A stretch of 64,000 nt of DNA from JACDHG01 sp963815295 (GCA_963815295.1 CAWFFZ010000013.1:1-64000), one strand, 5' to 3'; positions 17,865 through 27,158 are shown, counted from the first letter of the stretch. Numbers and translations: made by a program. The notes: generated by a model not told the origin, from the letters alone.

Positions 17865-20255
17865 TCAGCTGCCGACGTACGACGCGAGGTGCTCGCCGGT
17901 GAGGGTGGACCGCGCGGCGACGAGGTCGGCCGGTGTGCCCTCGAAGACGACTCGGCCGCCGTCGTGGCCGGCGCCCGGTCCGAGGTCGATGATCCGGTCG
18001 GCGTGCGCCATGACCGCCTGGTGGTGCTCGATGACGATGACAGACTTCCCGGAGTCGACGAGCCGGTCGAGCAGGCCGAGCAGGTTCTCGACGTCGGCGA
18101 GGTGGAGGCCGGTAGTCGGCTCGTCGAGGATATAGACGTCGCCCTTCTCGGCCATCTGCGTGGCCAGCTTGAGCCGCTGCCGCTCGCCGCCGGACAGGGT
18201 GGTGAGCGGCTGGCCGAGGCTGAGGTAGCCGAGCCCGACGTCGGAGAGTCGGGACAGGATCTTGTGGGCCGCGGGTACTTTCGCCTCGTCGGATCCGAAG
18301 AACTCAGTCGCCTCCGTGACTGGCATCGCGAGCACCTCGCTGATGTTCTTCCCGCCGAAGGTGTACTCCAGCACCGCCGCCTGGAACCGCCTGCCCTCGC
18401 ACTCCTCGCAGGTGGACTCGACGGTGGCCATGACGCCCAGCTCCGTGTAAATGACCCCGGCGCCGTTGCACGTGGAGCAGGCGCCTTCGGAGTTGGAGCT
18501 GAACAGCGCCGGCTTGACGCCGTTAGCTTTCGCGAACGCCTTGCGGATCGGGTCGAGGAGTCCGGTGTACGTCGCCGGGTTGCTCCGTCGCGAGCCGCGG
18601 ATCGCACCTTGGTCGATCACTACCACGCCGTCGCGGCCGTCGACAGAGCCGTGGATCAGCGAGCTCTTGCCAGAGCCGGCAACGCCCGTGATCACGCAGA
18701 GCACCCCGAGCGGGATGTCGACGTCGACGTCTCGGAGGTTGTGCGTCGAGGCTCCGCGGATCTCCAGCGCACCGGAAGGCGAACGCACCGAGTCCTTGAG
18801 GGCTGCCCGGTCGTCGAGATGGCGGCCGGTGATGGTGTCGCTCCCGCGCAGCCCTTCCACGGTGCCTTCGAAGCAGACCTCGCCGCCCTTCGTGCCGGCT
18901 CCGGGGCCAAGGTCGACGGCGTGGTCGGCGATTGCGATGGTCTCGGGCTTGTGCTCCACGACGAGCACAGTGTTGCCCTTGTCGCGCAGCTGCAAGAGGA
19001 GGTTGTTCATTCGCTCGATGTCATGTGGGTGCAGGCCGATCGTCGGCTCGTCGAACACATAGGTGACGTCGGTGAGCGACGAGCCGAGGTGTCGGATCAT
19101 CTTGGTGCGCTGCGCCTCCCCACCGGACAGGGTGCCGGCCGGACGGTCGAGCGAGAGATAGCCCAGTCCGATCTCGGCGAAGGAGTCGAGGACGTGTTGC
19201 AAACCGGTGAGCAGCGGGGCAACTGACGGCTCGTCGAGTTCCCTGACCCAGCCAGCCAGGTCGCTGATTTGCATCGTGCAGAGGTCGGCGATGCTCTTCT
19301 CTTTGATCTTCGACGCACGTGCCTCCTTCGTGAGCCGGGTGCCCTCGCACTCGGGACACTCGGTGAAGGTGATCGCCCGCTCCACGAAGGCGCGGATGTG
19401 AGGCTGCATCGCGTCGACGTCCTTGGAGAGCATCGACTTCTGGATCTTCGGGATCACGCCCTCGTAGGTGAGGTTGATGCCCTCGACCTGGATCTTGGTC
19501 GGCTCCTTGTAGAGCAGGTCGTGCATCTCCTTCTTGGTGAACTTGCTGATCGGCTTGTCCATGTCGAAGCCGGCGCCGCTGAAGATGCGGCCGTACCAAC
19601 CGTCCATGCTGTAGCCGGGAATCGCGAGAGCACCGTCACTGAGCGACTTGGTGTCGTCGTACAACGCCGTCAGGTCGAAGTCGCTGACCGCGCCCTTCCC
19701 CTCGCATCGAGAGCACATCCCCCCGAGGTAGACCACATTGCGCACCACGTTCTTCTCGGTACGGCCAGCCTTCTCGGTGCTCATCACCCCGCTCGCCTTT
19801 CGCGTCGGGACGTTGAACGAGAACGCCGTTGGCGGCCCGACGTAGGGGTCACCGAGCCTGCTGAAGAGGATGCGCAGCATCGCATTGGCGTCGGTGGCGG
19901 TGCCGACCGTGGAGCGGGGATTCGAGCCCATCCGCTCCTGGTCGACGATGATCGCGGTGGTCAGGCCCTCGAGCAGGTCGACCTCCGGCCGCGCCAGCGT
20001 CGGCATGAAACCCTGCACGAAAGCGCTGTAGGTCTCGTTGATCATCCGCTGCGACTCCGCAGCGATCGTTGCGAACACCAGCGAGCTCTTGCCGGAGCCG
20101 GAGATGCCGGTGAACACCGTCAGCCGGCGCTTCGGGAGGTCGACGCTGACGTCCTTGAGGTTGTTCACGCGGGCGCCGTGCACACGAATCATGTCGTGGT
20201 GGTCGGCAATGTGCACCGCGCGCTCCTGCGTGTTCGTCCTCGTGGCCTTGCTCAT
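17865..20255 (-). CDS. UvrA-like ABC ATPase (DrrC-type, short UvrA paralogue)
   Basis: ATG 20255 follows GGAGA and gives 796 residues, shorter than canonical UvrA (about 950). Two ABC modules are complete: Walker A GISGSGKSS (about residue 50) and GVAGSGKSS (about 530), signatures LSGGEAQR (about 377) and LSGGERQR (about 687), and Walker B VFDEPTIGLHPHD and ILDEPTTGLH. Zn-finger CxxC pairs are seen in CSRCEGKG, CPECEGT, CSTCNGAG and CEECEGRRF. The reduced length fits paralogues lacking the UvrB-binding insert, such as daunorubicin-resistance protein DrrC. The likely role is to bind drug-modified or intercalated DNA, not general repair. It is the last gene of an AraC - VOC - VOC - uvrA-like operon, 32 bp after a VOC gene. 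Confidence 0.9.
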   Translation of the reverse strand: MSKATRTNTQERAVHIADHHDMIRVHGARVNNLKDVSVDLPKRRLTVFTGISGSGKSSLVFATIAAESQRMINETYSAFVQGFMPTLARPEVDLLEGLTTAIIVDQERMGSNPRSTVGTATDANAMLRILFSRLGDPYVGPPTAFSFNVPTRKASGVMSTEKAGRTEKNVVRNVVYLGGMCSRCEGKGAVSDFDLTALYDDTKSLSDGALAIPGYSMDGWYGRIFSGAGFDMDKPISKFTKKEMHDLLYKEPTKIQVEGINLTYEGVIPKIQKSMLSKDVDAMQPHIRAFVERAITFTECPECEGTRLTKEARASKIKEKSIADLCTMQISDLAGWVRELDEPSVAPLLTGLQHVLDSFAEIGLGYLSLDRPAGTLSGGEAQRTKMIRHLGSSLTDVTYVFDEPTIGLHPHDIERMNNLLLQLRDKGNTVLVVEHKPETIAIADHAVDLGPGAGTKGGEVCFEGTVEGLRGSDTITGRHLDDRAALKDSVRSPSGALEIRGASTHNLRDVDVDIPLGVLCVITGVAGSGKSSLIHGSVDGRDGVVVIDQGAIRGSRRSNPATYTGLLDPIRKAFAKANGVKPALFSSNSEGACSTCNGAGVIYTELGVMATVESTCEECEGRRFQAAVLEYTFGGKNISEVLAMPVTEATEFFGSDEAKVPAAHKILSRLSDVGLGYLSLGQPLTTLSGGERQRLKLATQMAEKGDVYILDEPTTGLHLADVENLLGLLDRLVDSGKSVIVIEHHQAVMAHADRIIDLGPGAGHDGGRVVFEGTPADLVAARSTLTGEHLASYVGS

Positions 20256-20287
20256 CGGGTCTCCATCTCGTGGGGTCAGCTTCGCGA

Positions 20288-20929
20288 CTACGGTCGACTG
20301 TCTACCGGATCGCCCCCTCGGGCGGACGCAGTTTCCCACGCGAATCCGTCCGGGTCGGTGAACGGTCCGGCATCGCTTCCGATCACGATCCGGCGGGATC
20401 CGGTGCCCTCGGGCGCAACGCCGGCATCCTTCGCGAGGGCACGTCGTGTGAGGAGCGCCAACGTGATCCCTGACCCCGGCGCGGCGAACTCGACGTACTT
20501 GCCGCCGTAGCTCTTCGTCGCGGCGAGTCCGCGGTCGACGTAGAACTGCTTGCTCTTCTTAACGTCCTCGACTCCGAGCAACAGCACGATGTCGTCGATC
20601 TGTCGGGTGGCGGGCCCGGCGCTCTTCTTGGACGACGTCGCAACTTTCCAGATCGCGCCGTCCGGGGCCCGCACGACACCGCCGTAGCCCCAGAAGCCCT
20701 TCTTGGCGGGCTTTAACGTCGTGGCACCGGCGTCGAGGGCGGCCCCGATGAAGGTGTCGACGATGTTCGGCTGAGCCACCACAAGCGACACATGGTATCC
20801 ACGGAACCCGGTCGTCGGTGCCTCCCCGGAGCGCACGTCCACGTGGTCGCCGACTCCGAAGGCGTCGTAGAAGGCCTTGGCGGCTGCGGGGTCGGGCACT
20901 TCGAGCGTAAGCGAGGTGATGGAGGTCAT
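20288..20929 (-). CDS. VOC-family protein (two glyoxalase-fold repeats)
   Basis: The 213-residue protein begins MTSITSLTLEVPDPAAAKAF and contains two vicinal-oxygen-chelate domains: residues 1-105 (ending GGVVRAPDGAIWKVAT) and about 115-205 (IDDIVLLLGVEDVKKSKQFY to DPDGFAWE). Such proteins include glyoxalases, thiol transferases and drug-sequestering proteins; the substrate cannot be told. It lies between a second VOC gene (one base away) and the UvrA-like ATPase, so all three are almost certainly co-transcribed under the AraC regulator. Confidence 0.85.
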   Translation of the reverse strand: MTSITSLTLEVPDPAAAKAFYDAFGVGDHVDVRSGEAPTTGFRGYHVSLVVAQPNIVDTFIGAALDAGATTLKPAKKGFWGYGGVVRAPDGAIWKVATSSKKSAGPATRQIDDIVLLLGVEDVKKSKQFYVDRGLAATKSYGGKYVEFAAPGSGITLALLTRRALAKDAGVAPEGTGSRRIVIGSDAGPFTDPDGFAWETASARGGDPVDSRP

Positions 20930-20930
20930 C

Positions 20931-21341
20931 TCAGCTCAGCTCCTGGATGCGGATCAGGTTGCCCGCGGGGTCGCGGAAGGCACAGTCGCGTACGCCGTAC
21001 GGCTGGTCGGTCGGCTCCTGGACGACTTCGGCGTCGCTGGCCTGCACCCGCTCGAAGGTGCCGTCGAGGTCTTTGGTGGCGAGCAGGATCCAGCCGTAGG
21101 TGCCTTTGGCCATCATCTCGCCGATGGTCTGACGCTCCTCGTCGGTGATGCCGGGGTCAGTGGCTGGCGGCGCCAAGAGGATCGATGTGTCGGGCTGGTC
21201 GGCAGGGCCGACCGTGATCCAACGCATCGTGCCGCTGCCGACGTCGGTACGGACCTCGAAACCGAGGGCGTCGCGGTAGAAGGCAAGAGAGGCGTCGGGG
21301 TCGTCGTGAGGGAGGAAGGTCGTGTGAATTGTGATGTCCAT
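20931..21341 (-). CDS. VOC-family protein (bleomycin-resistance/glyoxalase fold)
   Basis: From ATG 21341 the product is 136 residues: MDITIHTTFLPHDDPDASLA, FYRDALGFEV, and the closing strand VRDCAFRDPAGNLIRIQEL. This is a single VOC chain that would dimerise to form metal sites. The start is five bases after the AraC gene's stop and its stop is one base before the next VOC start, so the cassette is tightly packed. A role in binding or modifying a toxic small molecule is inferred from the operon, not from catalytic residues. Confidence 0.85.
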   Translation of the reverse strand: MDITIHTTFLPHDDPDASLAFYRDALGFEVRTDVGSGTMRWITVGPADQPDTSILLAPPATDPGITDEERQTIGEMMAKGTYGWILLATKDLDGTFERVQASDAEVVQEPTDQPYGVRDCAFRDPAGNLIRIQELS

Positions 21342-21346
21342 GGCAG

Positions 21347-21796
21347 TCAGGCTAGGTGCGGTCCGGGGGTCGGCGCTTCTCGATTCCTGACCGGTCTGGT
21401 CACCTGCTTTGCCAGGCACGGTGGCATCCCCGTCGTCGAGCGTGCCGCCTGATCCCGATAGGCGCTGGGCGGCATACCGACCAGCTCGCTGAAGCGAGTG
21501 CTGAACGTGCCCAGAGACGAACAGCCGACCGCGAAGCAGATGTCGGTGACGCTGAGGTCGCTGCGACGCAGCAGCCACATCGCCCGCTCGATGCGCCGCG
21601 TCATCAGGTAGCTGTACGGCGACTCGCCGTACGCCAGCCGGAACTGACGACTGAGGTGCCCAGCCGACATGTGCGCCCCGCGGGCAAGCGCCTCGACGTC
21701 CAGCGGCTGCGCGTACTCCCGGTCGATCCGGTCGCGGACGCGGCGTAGCCGCGCAAGGTCGCGTAGGTGCTGCGCCACGGCGGGGGTGCTGGTCAC
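21347..21796 (-). CDS. AraC-family transcriptional regulator, short form
   Basis: The 149-residue product is almost only the AraC DNA-binding domain: first HTH VEALARGAHMSAGHLSRQFR (about residues 34-53) and second HTH VTDICFAVGCSSLGTFSTRF (about 83-102), followed by SELVGMPPSAYR. There is no N-terminal ligand domain, so signal sensing must be direct, via partner proteins, or absent. It is first in the operon with two VOC genes and the UvrA-like ATPase and most likely controls it. The 283-bp region upstream, shared with the divergent GGDEF/EAL gene, should hold its sites; I see no clear repeat there. Confidence 0.88.
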   Translation of the reverse strand: MTSTPAVAQHLRDLARLRRVRDRIDREYAQPLDVEALARGAHMSAGHLSRQFRLAYGESPYSYLMTRRIERAMWLLRRSDLSVTDICFAVGCSSLGTFSTRFSELVGMPPSAYRDQAARSTTGMPPCLAKQVTRPVRNREAPTPGPHLA

Positions 21797-22079
21797 CTGC
21801 GCGATGGTGCCATGTCGCGTCAGTGGCGCCTAGGGTCGCTGGCGTCCCACCACCGTCACGTCCGCTTTCGCCCGATCTGTCGGCAGCCTCATCGGCCGGC
21901 CGTGCCCGGCGTATCAGCCGAACGGTTGGCATTGTGGCGAATGCGTCAAAACGGGCCTTACGCAGGGTGCAGGTCACTTAGTCTCAGGCTGTGAGTCATC
22001 GCCCGACTACTGTCTGCTACCGCGCCCAGATGTGGCTTCGCGGTTGCATCCGTACGTCGTCTGAGGCACGAGTCGACGA

Positions 22080-24416
22080 ATGAACCGCGCCCGAATCAGC
22101 GTGGGCTTCGATTACGCCGTTGCGTTCGTAGGACTGGGCATCGGACTCGCCGCCATTGAGGCAGTGGCCTTTGACCCCAGCTCATTCCGCGGTGCCTACC
22201 TAGTCGGGATCCCCCTGATCATGGTGATGGGCTGGTTTCCTATGCTCATCGGCCGCGCCGGTGGCGGGATCGAGATCGGCCTCGACACTTGCGTTCTGAT
22301 CTTCCTCGGGACCACCGCGGACCCCATTTCGGCGCTGGCCATCTGGGCCGTCGGCGAATGTCTCGGTCAGGCGTTCACAGACAAGCGACGCTCCACGAAG
22401 GCGTTCAACTCGGGCCTCGGCGTCATCGCTGGCGGGCTCGCCCTGCTGGTGCTCGACCTGACCCGCACCGGTGCGCAGAGCACGCCACGCGAGTTGCTGG
22501 CTGTGGGACTGGCCGGGGCTGTCTACTTCGTCATCGACTTCTGTGTGTCGGCTCTGTCGCTCAGCCTCGACGAGGGCACCAGCATCCGCAAGGAGCTCGC
22601 TCCGACCGACGCGCTCGGTCCGTTGGTTGCGTTCCTCGGAATCGCGGCGCTGGGCTACCTCGCGGCCTTGGTCGACCGTCAGCTGCCGGCCTGGTCGTTC
22701 GTGTTGATGGCTGTGCCCATCGGGACGATCCTGATCGCTTCGCGGGCCCAGTCGCGAGGTAGCGAGCATGCCCGGCGACTCAAGATCCTGCTCGACACCG
22801 CTGTCACCGTGCAGACGGTCAGCTCGAGAGAGGACGTGCTGGAGGCCCTGCGCTCCGGCGCCAGCGACCTGCTTCGCGATCCGCGCATCAAGCTCCGCGA
22901 CGAAGCCCCGCAGGGGAGCGAAGTAGGCGTCGCCGTCGATGGCGGGAGCCACGAGATGTGGATCGTCGGCCCGGCTCTCAACCGGGCACGCTCGACGGCA
23001 GCTGATGACCAGCAGGCCTTGGCCGCGCTGGTCGCCGTCTCGGAGGAAGCGTTTGCCCGCCTGCGTCTCAGCAAGGACATGGCGCACCTCGCCTGGCACG
23101 ACTCACTGACCGAACTGCCCAACCGCTCTCTTTTTATGGATCGCGTCGGACACGCGCTCGCCGGACAGGCGCGCCGTGGTGGCCAGCTCGCCGTCCTCTT
23201 CTGCGACCTCGACGGATTCAAGCGCGTCAACGACCTCTTCGGACACGCGGCTGGCGACCAGCTGCTCATCGAGGTCGGTCGTCGGATCAGCTCATGTGTT
23301 CGCAAGGACGACACGGTGGCCCGACTCGGCGGCGACGAGTTTGCTGTCTTGCTCGAGGAGGTCGACCACATAGACAACGTCAGCCGCACCTGCGACCGCA
23401 TCCTCGACGCATTGCGTCGTCGGATCGAGGTCTCTGGCGAGGACGTGTCGGTGACGGTCACCGTGGGCGTGGCGTTCTCGTCGCAAGGCGATTCGGCCGA
23501 GAGTCTGCTCAGCCATGCAGACCTTGCGATGTACCACGCGAAGGGCCAAGGCAAGAACCGTCACGAGACCTACCGGTTGGCATTCGGAGACGAACGGCTG
23601 CAGCGCATCGAGCTGATCGAGACGCTGCGCAAGGCGATCGAGCTCAACCAGCTCGAGGTCTACTACCAACCGACCCTGGACCTGAACACACGGGAGATCC
23701 ACGGGGTCGAGGCCTTGGTGCGCTGGCGACGCGATGGCGTTCTGGTGCCGCCCGACCTTTTCATCCCAGCCGCTGAGGAAAGCGGACTGATCATCAGCCT
23801 CGGCGCGGCCGTCCTGGAGATCGTGGCCCGCGACATGCCGAAGTTGCGTGCCGCCGCCGGGAGATCCATCTCGGTCGGAGTCAACATCTCTGCCCAGCAG
23901 TTGCACGAAATCGACTTCATCACCCAGGTTCAGCGTGCGAGGGCGGAGATGGGCGACGTGAGCCTCATCCTCGAGCTGACCGAGCGCGACTTCGTCAACA
24001 ACGACTCGGAGACGCTGACGGCGATGACCGCGCTTTCGGAGGCCGACGTCAAGTTCGCCATCGACGACTTCGGGGTCGGGTTCTCGTCGCTTAGCTACCT
24101 CCAGCGCCTCCCGGTGCACATCCTCAAGATCGACCGCTCGTTCCTGACGCACATAGAGGACGACGACCGTGCGTGCGCGCTGGTCCGCTCCATGGTGGTG
24201 ATGGGCGAGGCTCTCGGCCTCGAGGTCGTCATCGAGGGGGTCGAGCGTGAGTCGCAGATCGAGCATGTCGCACATCACGCCGGCGGCACTCTTGCTCAGG
24301 GCTACCTGTTCGCGCGGCCGATGCCGTTCGCCGACATGGTGGCCGTGTTGGCGGACCAGCCACGGCTGCTCCTGCCGACGGCGGGGCATCGGCCACGCCT
24401 CACCGCGATAAGTTGA
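22080..24416 (+). CDS. Membrane-bound GGDEF/EAL protein (c-di-GMP turnover)
   Basis: The 778-residue protein has an N-terminal membrane region of six to eight helices (residues 8-220), a linker with GAF-like features (230-330), a GGDEF domain and an EAL domain. The diguanylate cyclase motif is intact (RLGGDEFAVLL, about residue 417), with SLTELPNRSLF before it. The phosphodiesterase motif is intact too (GVEALVRW, about 542), with LELTER, DDFGVGFSSL, KIDRSF and EGVE supplying metal and catalytic residues. Both activities are therefore possible; which dominates cannot be told. A pirin-like gene follows four bases later and may be co-transcribed. Confidence 0.93.
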   Translation: MNRARISVGFDYAVAFVGLGIGLAAIEAVAFDPSSFRGAYLVGIPLIMVMGWFPMLIGRAGGGIEIGLDTCVLIFLGTTADPISALAIWAVGECLGQAFTDKRRSTKAFNSGLGVIAGGLALLVLDLTRTGAQSTPRELLAVGLAGAVYFVIDFCVSALSLSLDEGTSIRKELAPTDALGPLVAFLGIAALGYLAALVDRQLPAWSFVLMAVPIGTILIASRAQSRGSEHARRLKILLDTAVTVQTVSSREDVLEALRSGASDLLRDPRIKLRDEAPQGSEVGVAVDGGSHEMWIVGPALNRARSTAADDQQALAALVAVSEEAFARLRLSKDMAHLAWHDSLTELPNRSLFMDRVGHALAGQARRGGQLAVLFCDLDGFKRVNDLFGHAAGDQLLIEVGRRISSCVRKDDTVARLGGDEFAVLLEEVDHIDNVSRTCDRILDALRRRIEVSGEDVSVTVTVGVAFSSQGDSAESLLSHADLAMYHAKGQGKNRHETYRLAFGDERLQRIELIETLRKAIELNQLEVYYQPTLDLNTREIHGVEALVRWRRDGVLVPPDLFIPAAEESGLIISLGAAVLEIVARDMPKLRAAAGRSISVGVNISAQQLHEIDFITQVQRARAEMGDVSLILELTERDFVNNDSETLTAMTALSEADVKFAIDDFGVGFSSLSYLQRLPVHILKIDRSFLTHIEDDDRACALVRSMVVMGEALGLEVVIEGVERESQIEHVAHHAGGTLAQGYLFARPMPFADMVAVLADQPRLLLPTAGHRPRLTAIS

Positions 24417-24420
24417 GGCA

Positions 24421-25185
24421 GTGAGCGCGCCACCTGTCGACGTACGTCGGGCGACCGACCGGTTCGCCACCCGCACGGATTGGCTCGACTCCCGGCACTC
24501 CTTCTCTTTCGGGTCTCACTATGACCCGGCCAACACGCACCACGGTGTGCTGCTCGTCAACAACGACGACGTCGTAGATCCTGGCACCGGATTCGACACG
24601 CACCCGCACCGCGACATGGAGATCGTCACGTGGGTGATGCGCGGTTCGTTGGTCCATCAGGACTCGACCGGGCACTCCGGGGTGATCTACCCCGGGCTTG
24701 CCCAGCGGATGAGTGCAGGCACCGGCATTCTGCACTCGGAGCGGAACGACTCGTGGCGCCTCCAAGGCAGCGCGACCGAGCACCAGGACCCGGTGCGTTT
24801 CGTGCAGATGTGGGTGGCGCCCGACGAGGCGGGGATCGCGCCTGGCTACGAGCAACTCGAGGTCGACGAAGGGCTTCTCTCCGGCTCGCTTGTCACCGTG
24901 GCATCCGGCATGCCTCGTCATGCCGACTCGACGGCGATCCGGATTAACAACGCGCACGCCGCTTTGCAGGTAGCCAGACTCCAACCGGGGCAGAACGTCG
25001 TGCTCCCCGACGCTCCCTTCCTGCATCTGTTCGTCGGCCGGGGGACCGTCGACCTCGAAGGCGCAGGCACGCTCGCGCAAGGCGATGCCGCCCGATTCAC
25101 GTCGGTGGGCGGTCACCGAGTCACGGCCGTCGAACCGGCCGAGATTCTCTTATGGGAAATGCACGCCGATCTTCACGTTCAGTGA
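24421..25185 (+). CDS. Pirin-family bicupin protein
   Basis: GTG 24421 begins a 254-residue bicupin. The N-terminal cupin carries the pirin metal set: FDTHPHRDMEIVTW supplies two His, and GTGILHSERND a third His and Glu. The second cupin (residues 150-240) is more degenerate. Pirins include quercetinases and redox regulators; no substrate can be inferred. It follows the GGDEF/EAL gene by four bases. Confidence 0.88.
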   Translation: MSAPPVDVRRATDRFATRTDWLDSRHSFSFGSHYDPANTHHGVLLVNNDDVVDPGTGFDTHPHRDMEIVTWVMRGSLVHQDSTGHSGVIYPGLAQRMSAGTGILHSERNDSWRLQGSATEHQDPVRFVQMWVAPDEAGIAPGYEQLEVDEGLLSGSLVTVASGMPRHADSTAIRINNAHAALQVARLQPGQNVVLPDAPFLHLFVGRGTVDLEGAGTLAQGDAARFTSVGGHRVTAVEPAEILLWEMHADLHVQ

Positions 25186-25266
25186 CAAGACCGTCGCCGA
25201 GAGATCACTAGTTCGGTGATTCAACTCACAGACGCTTGAGAAAAGTCGAGAATGCGGCTTCTCCGG

Positions 25267-25295
25267 TTGATGACACCCGAGCAGATCCCTAGTGT
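25267..25295 (+). promoter_or_regulatory. Candidate promoter upstream of the riboswitch
   Basis: TTGATG (25267-25272), a 17-bp spacer and TAGTGT (25290-25295) fit a housekeeping sigma promoter. It would start transcription near 25302, about 70 nt before the riboswitch. Confidence 0.4.
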
Positions 25296-25374
25296 GGCCG
25301 AGGTCTAACTACATAGCACGCGCGCTGGACGCCGAGTCCTGCCCCGCAGCGCACGTGACCCCCCGTTGTCGAGA

Positions 25375-25527
25375 CCTGAATCTCAAGAGGGGCAGGAGTG
25401 GGGGACCCACTTCCCGCATCGGCACGACCGCACCGTCGTCGCCGTTACTTGGGGTGAAGCCACCGATCCGGTGGCCGGGCACCTTCTCGCCCGAACCCGA
25501 CAGCTCACCTCGCAGGCGTGAGAAGGA
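25375..25527 (+). promoter_or_regulatory. c-di-AMP riboswitch (ydaO/yuaA type)
   Basis: The leader of the NlpC/P60 gene carries conserved ydaO-motif blocks: GGGGACCCA near 25411, GGGGTGAAGCC near 25453, and CCGAACCCGACAGCTCACCT followed by CGCAGGCG near 25491-25518. TCTCA (25381-25385) can pair with TGAGA (25519-25523) as the closing stem. This RNA class binds c-di-AMP and in actinobacteria usually precedes cell-wall hydrolase genes. The ribosome binding site GAAGGAGA directly follows the closing stem, so control of translation or of read-through is possible. Confidence 0.88.
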
Positions 25528-25536
25528 GACCTTCCC

Positions 25537-26031
25537 ATGTCTGTTTCAGTCATGCGTTCATTCGCGGGCTTGCGGCGCTTGTTCGTCGTCACCGCGATCT
25601 TGACGGTCACGGCTCTCGCTTTGACCATGTTCCAAGCCCCCACCGCCGATGCGCAGACGCGCCGCGAGCGCAAGGTCGCCCACGGCCTCCAGGTCGCGCG
25701 CAACCAGGTCGGTGACCCGTACGCGTACGGCGCTGCCGGACCGAACCGGTTCGACTGCTCCGGCCTGACCCAGTTCTCCTTCAGCCGCGCAGGCCTCTAC
25801 CTGCCGCGCTCGTCGGACGCGCAGTACCGGTTCGTTCGCCACATCCGGAAGAACAACATCCGCCGCGGCGACCTGATGTTCTTCTACAACAGCGGCGGTG
25901 TCTACCACGTGGGCATCTTCCTTGGTCGTTATCGCAGCGGCACGTACGTGCTCCACGCGCCGAGACCAGGCGGCGTCGTACACCGCGCCAAGGTCTGGAC
26001 CAGCTCGTGGAAGGCAGGCACGCTGCGCTGA
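25537..26031 (+). CDS. Secreted NlpC/P60 peptidoglycan endopeptidase
   Basis: ATG 25537 is preceded by GAAGGAGA. The 164-residue product has a signal peptide (hydrophobic LFVVTAILTVTALALT, cleavage near ADAQ at residue 40) and one NlpC/P60 domain. The catalytic triad is visible: Cys74 in RFDCSG, His124 in VYHVGIF and His140 in VLHAPRPG. It should cut peptide stems in peptidoglycan outside the cell. It has no cell-wall-binding repeats, so it is a minimal hydrolase. The upstream c-di-AMP riboswitch ties its expression to turgor and wall homeostasis. Confidence 0.92.
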   Translation: MSVSVMRSFAGLRRLFVVTAILTVTALALTMFQAPTADAQTRRERKVAHGLQVARNQVGDPYAYGAAGPNRFDCSGLTQFSFSRAGLYLPRSSDAQYRFVRHIRKNNIRRGDLMFFYNSGGVYHVGIFLGRYRSGTYVLHAPRPGGVVHRAKVWTSSWKAGTLR

Positions 26032-26123
26032 TGGCTGCACCGAACTCGGTCGGTGTCAGGCTAGACACGCCAGCGACACGTGGCGGCGCCAGATTTGGCG
26101 CCGCCCTGCGTCACACTTATCTC

Positions 26124-27158
26124 ATGCCCTTTGGTCGACTTACTCTCGGACGTACCCGTAGCGCCGTCTGCACGGCGGCTGCCCTCGCGCTCATGCTCGC
26201 GGCCTGTGGCGGCGGTGAGGACGAGCCTGCGCCGGGCGAGGAACCCGAAGGTTCGACCAACACAGCCGGCACCGTTAACCTCAACGGCGCGTGGCCGCTG
26301 ACGGGACAGGCGCTCGATGGAGACTTGCCGGAGCATCCGGTGTACGTCGTCAAGATCGACAACACCGGGGGCTCGGCGCCCCAGGTCGGGCTCAACTCCG
26401 CTGATCTGATCGTCGAGGAGCTCGTCGAAGGGGGACTGACCCGGCTGGCTGTCTTCTACTACGAGGAGATGCCGAAGGTAGTCGGCCCGGTGCGGTCAAT
26501 GCGCGCCACCGACATCGGCATCGTGAGCCCGGTTGGCGGCAGCATGGTCACCTCGGGCGCGGCGCCCCGCACCACCGCCCGGATCGAGCGCGCTGGCATC
26601 CCTGTCCTCTCCGAGGGATCGAATGGCTTTTACCGCGACGAGTCGCGCAGCGCGCCGTACAACCTGCTGACGGAGCTGACGGCGATCGCTGACAAACCGG
26701 GCAAGGACTGGAGCGCGCCCGAGAACCCGTACCTGCCATTCGGCGACGAGGACGAGTTCAACGGCGGCACAACCGTCAAGTCGATCACTGCGGACTTCTC
26801 CGCCGGACACACCACCAGGTGGGAGTACGACGGCAGGAGTTGGGGCCGACCCGACTCGCTCGCGACGCCCGGCAAGGACTTCGAGCCGGACAACATCTTG
26901 CTGTTGCGCGTGCGCACACGCGACGCGGGTTACAAGGACTTCGCAGGTAACCCGGTGCCTGAGTCGGTGTTCCAGGGCAAGGGCGAAGCGGTGCTGGTGC
27001 ACGGAGACAAGGCGCTCGAGTGCCGCTGGTCAAAGCCGCTACTCGAGAGCCCGCTCAAGCTTCGGACGAAGAACGGCGATCCCGTCGTGGTCCCGGTCGG
27101 TAACACCTGGATCGAGCTGGTTCCCACCGACGGCGGCCAGGTCCGGCTCGCGATGTAG
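26124..27158 (+). CDS. DUF3048 lipoprotein
   Basis: From ATG 26124 (MPFGRLTLGRTRSAV) the product is 344 residues. Its lipobox LAAC is followed by a Gly/Glu/Pro-rich linker, so it is a membrane-anchored extracytoplasmic lipoprotein. The DUF3048 domain (YerB family) covers about residues 60-335: HPVYVVKIDNTGGSAPQVGL, GLTRLAVFYYEEMPKVVGPV and GNTWIELVP are typical. The function of the family is unknown. Confidence 0.85.
   Translation: MPFGRLTLGRTRSAVCTAAALALMLAACGGGEDEPAPGEEPEGSTNTAGTVNLNGAWPLTGQALDGDLPEHPVYVVKIDNTGGSAPQVGLNSADLIVEELVEGGLTRLAVFYYEEMPKVVGPVRSMRATDIGIVSPVGGSMVTSGAAPRTTARIERAGIPVLSEGSNGFYRDESRSAPYNLLTELTAIADKPGKDWSAPENPYLPFGDEDEFNGGTTVKSITADFSAGHTTRWEYDGRSWGRPDSLATPGKDFEPDNILLLRVRTRDAGYKDFAGNPVPESVFQGKGEAVLVHGDKALECRWSKPLLESPLKLRTKNGDPVVVPVGNTWIELVPTDGGQVRLAM

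Noticed and set aside
17844..20510. Two long open frames (460 and 413 codons) opposite the UvrA-like gene
   Set aside because: Antisense shadows of a gene with full ABC motifs; no ribosome binding sites or recognisable domains.
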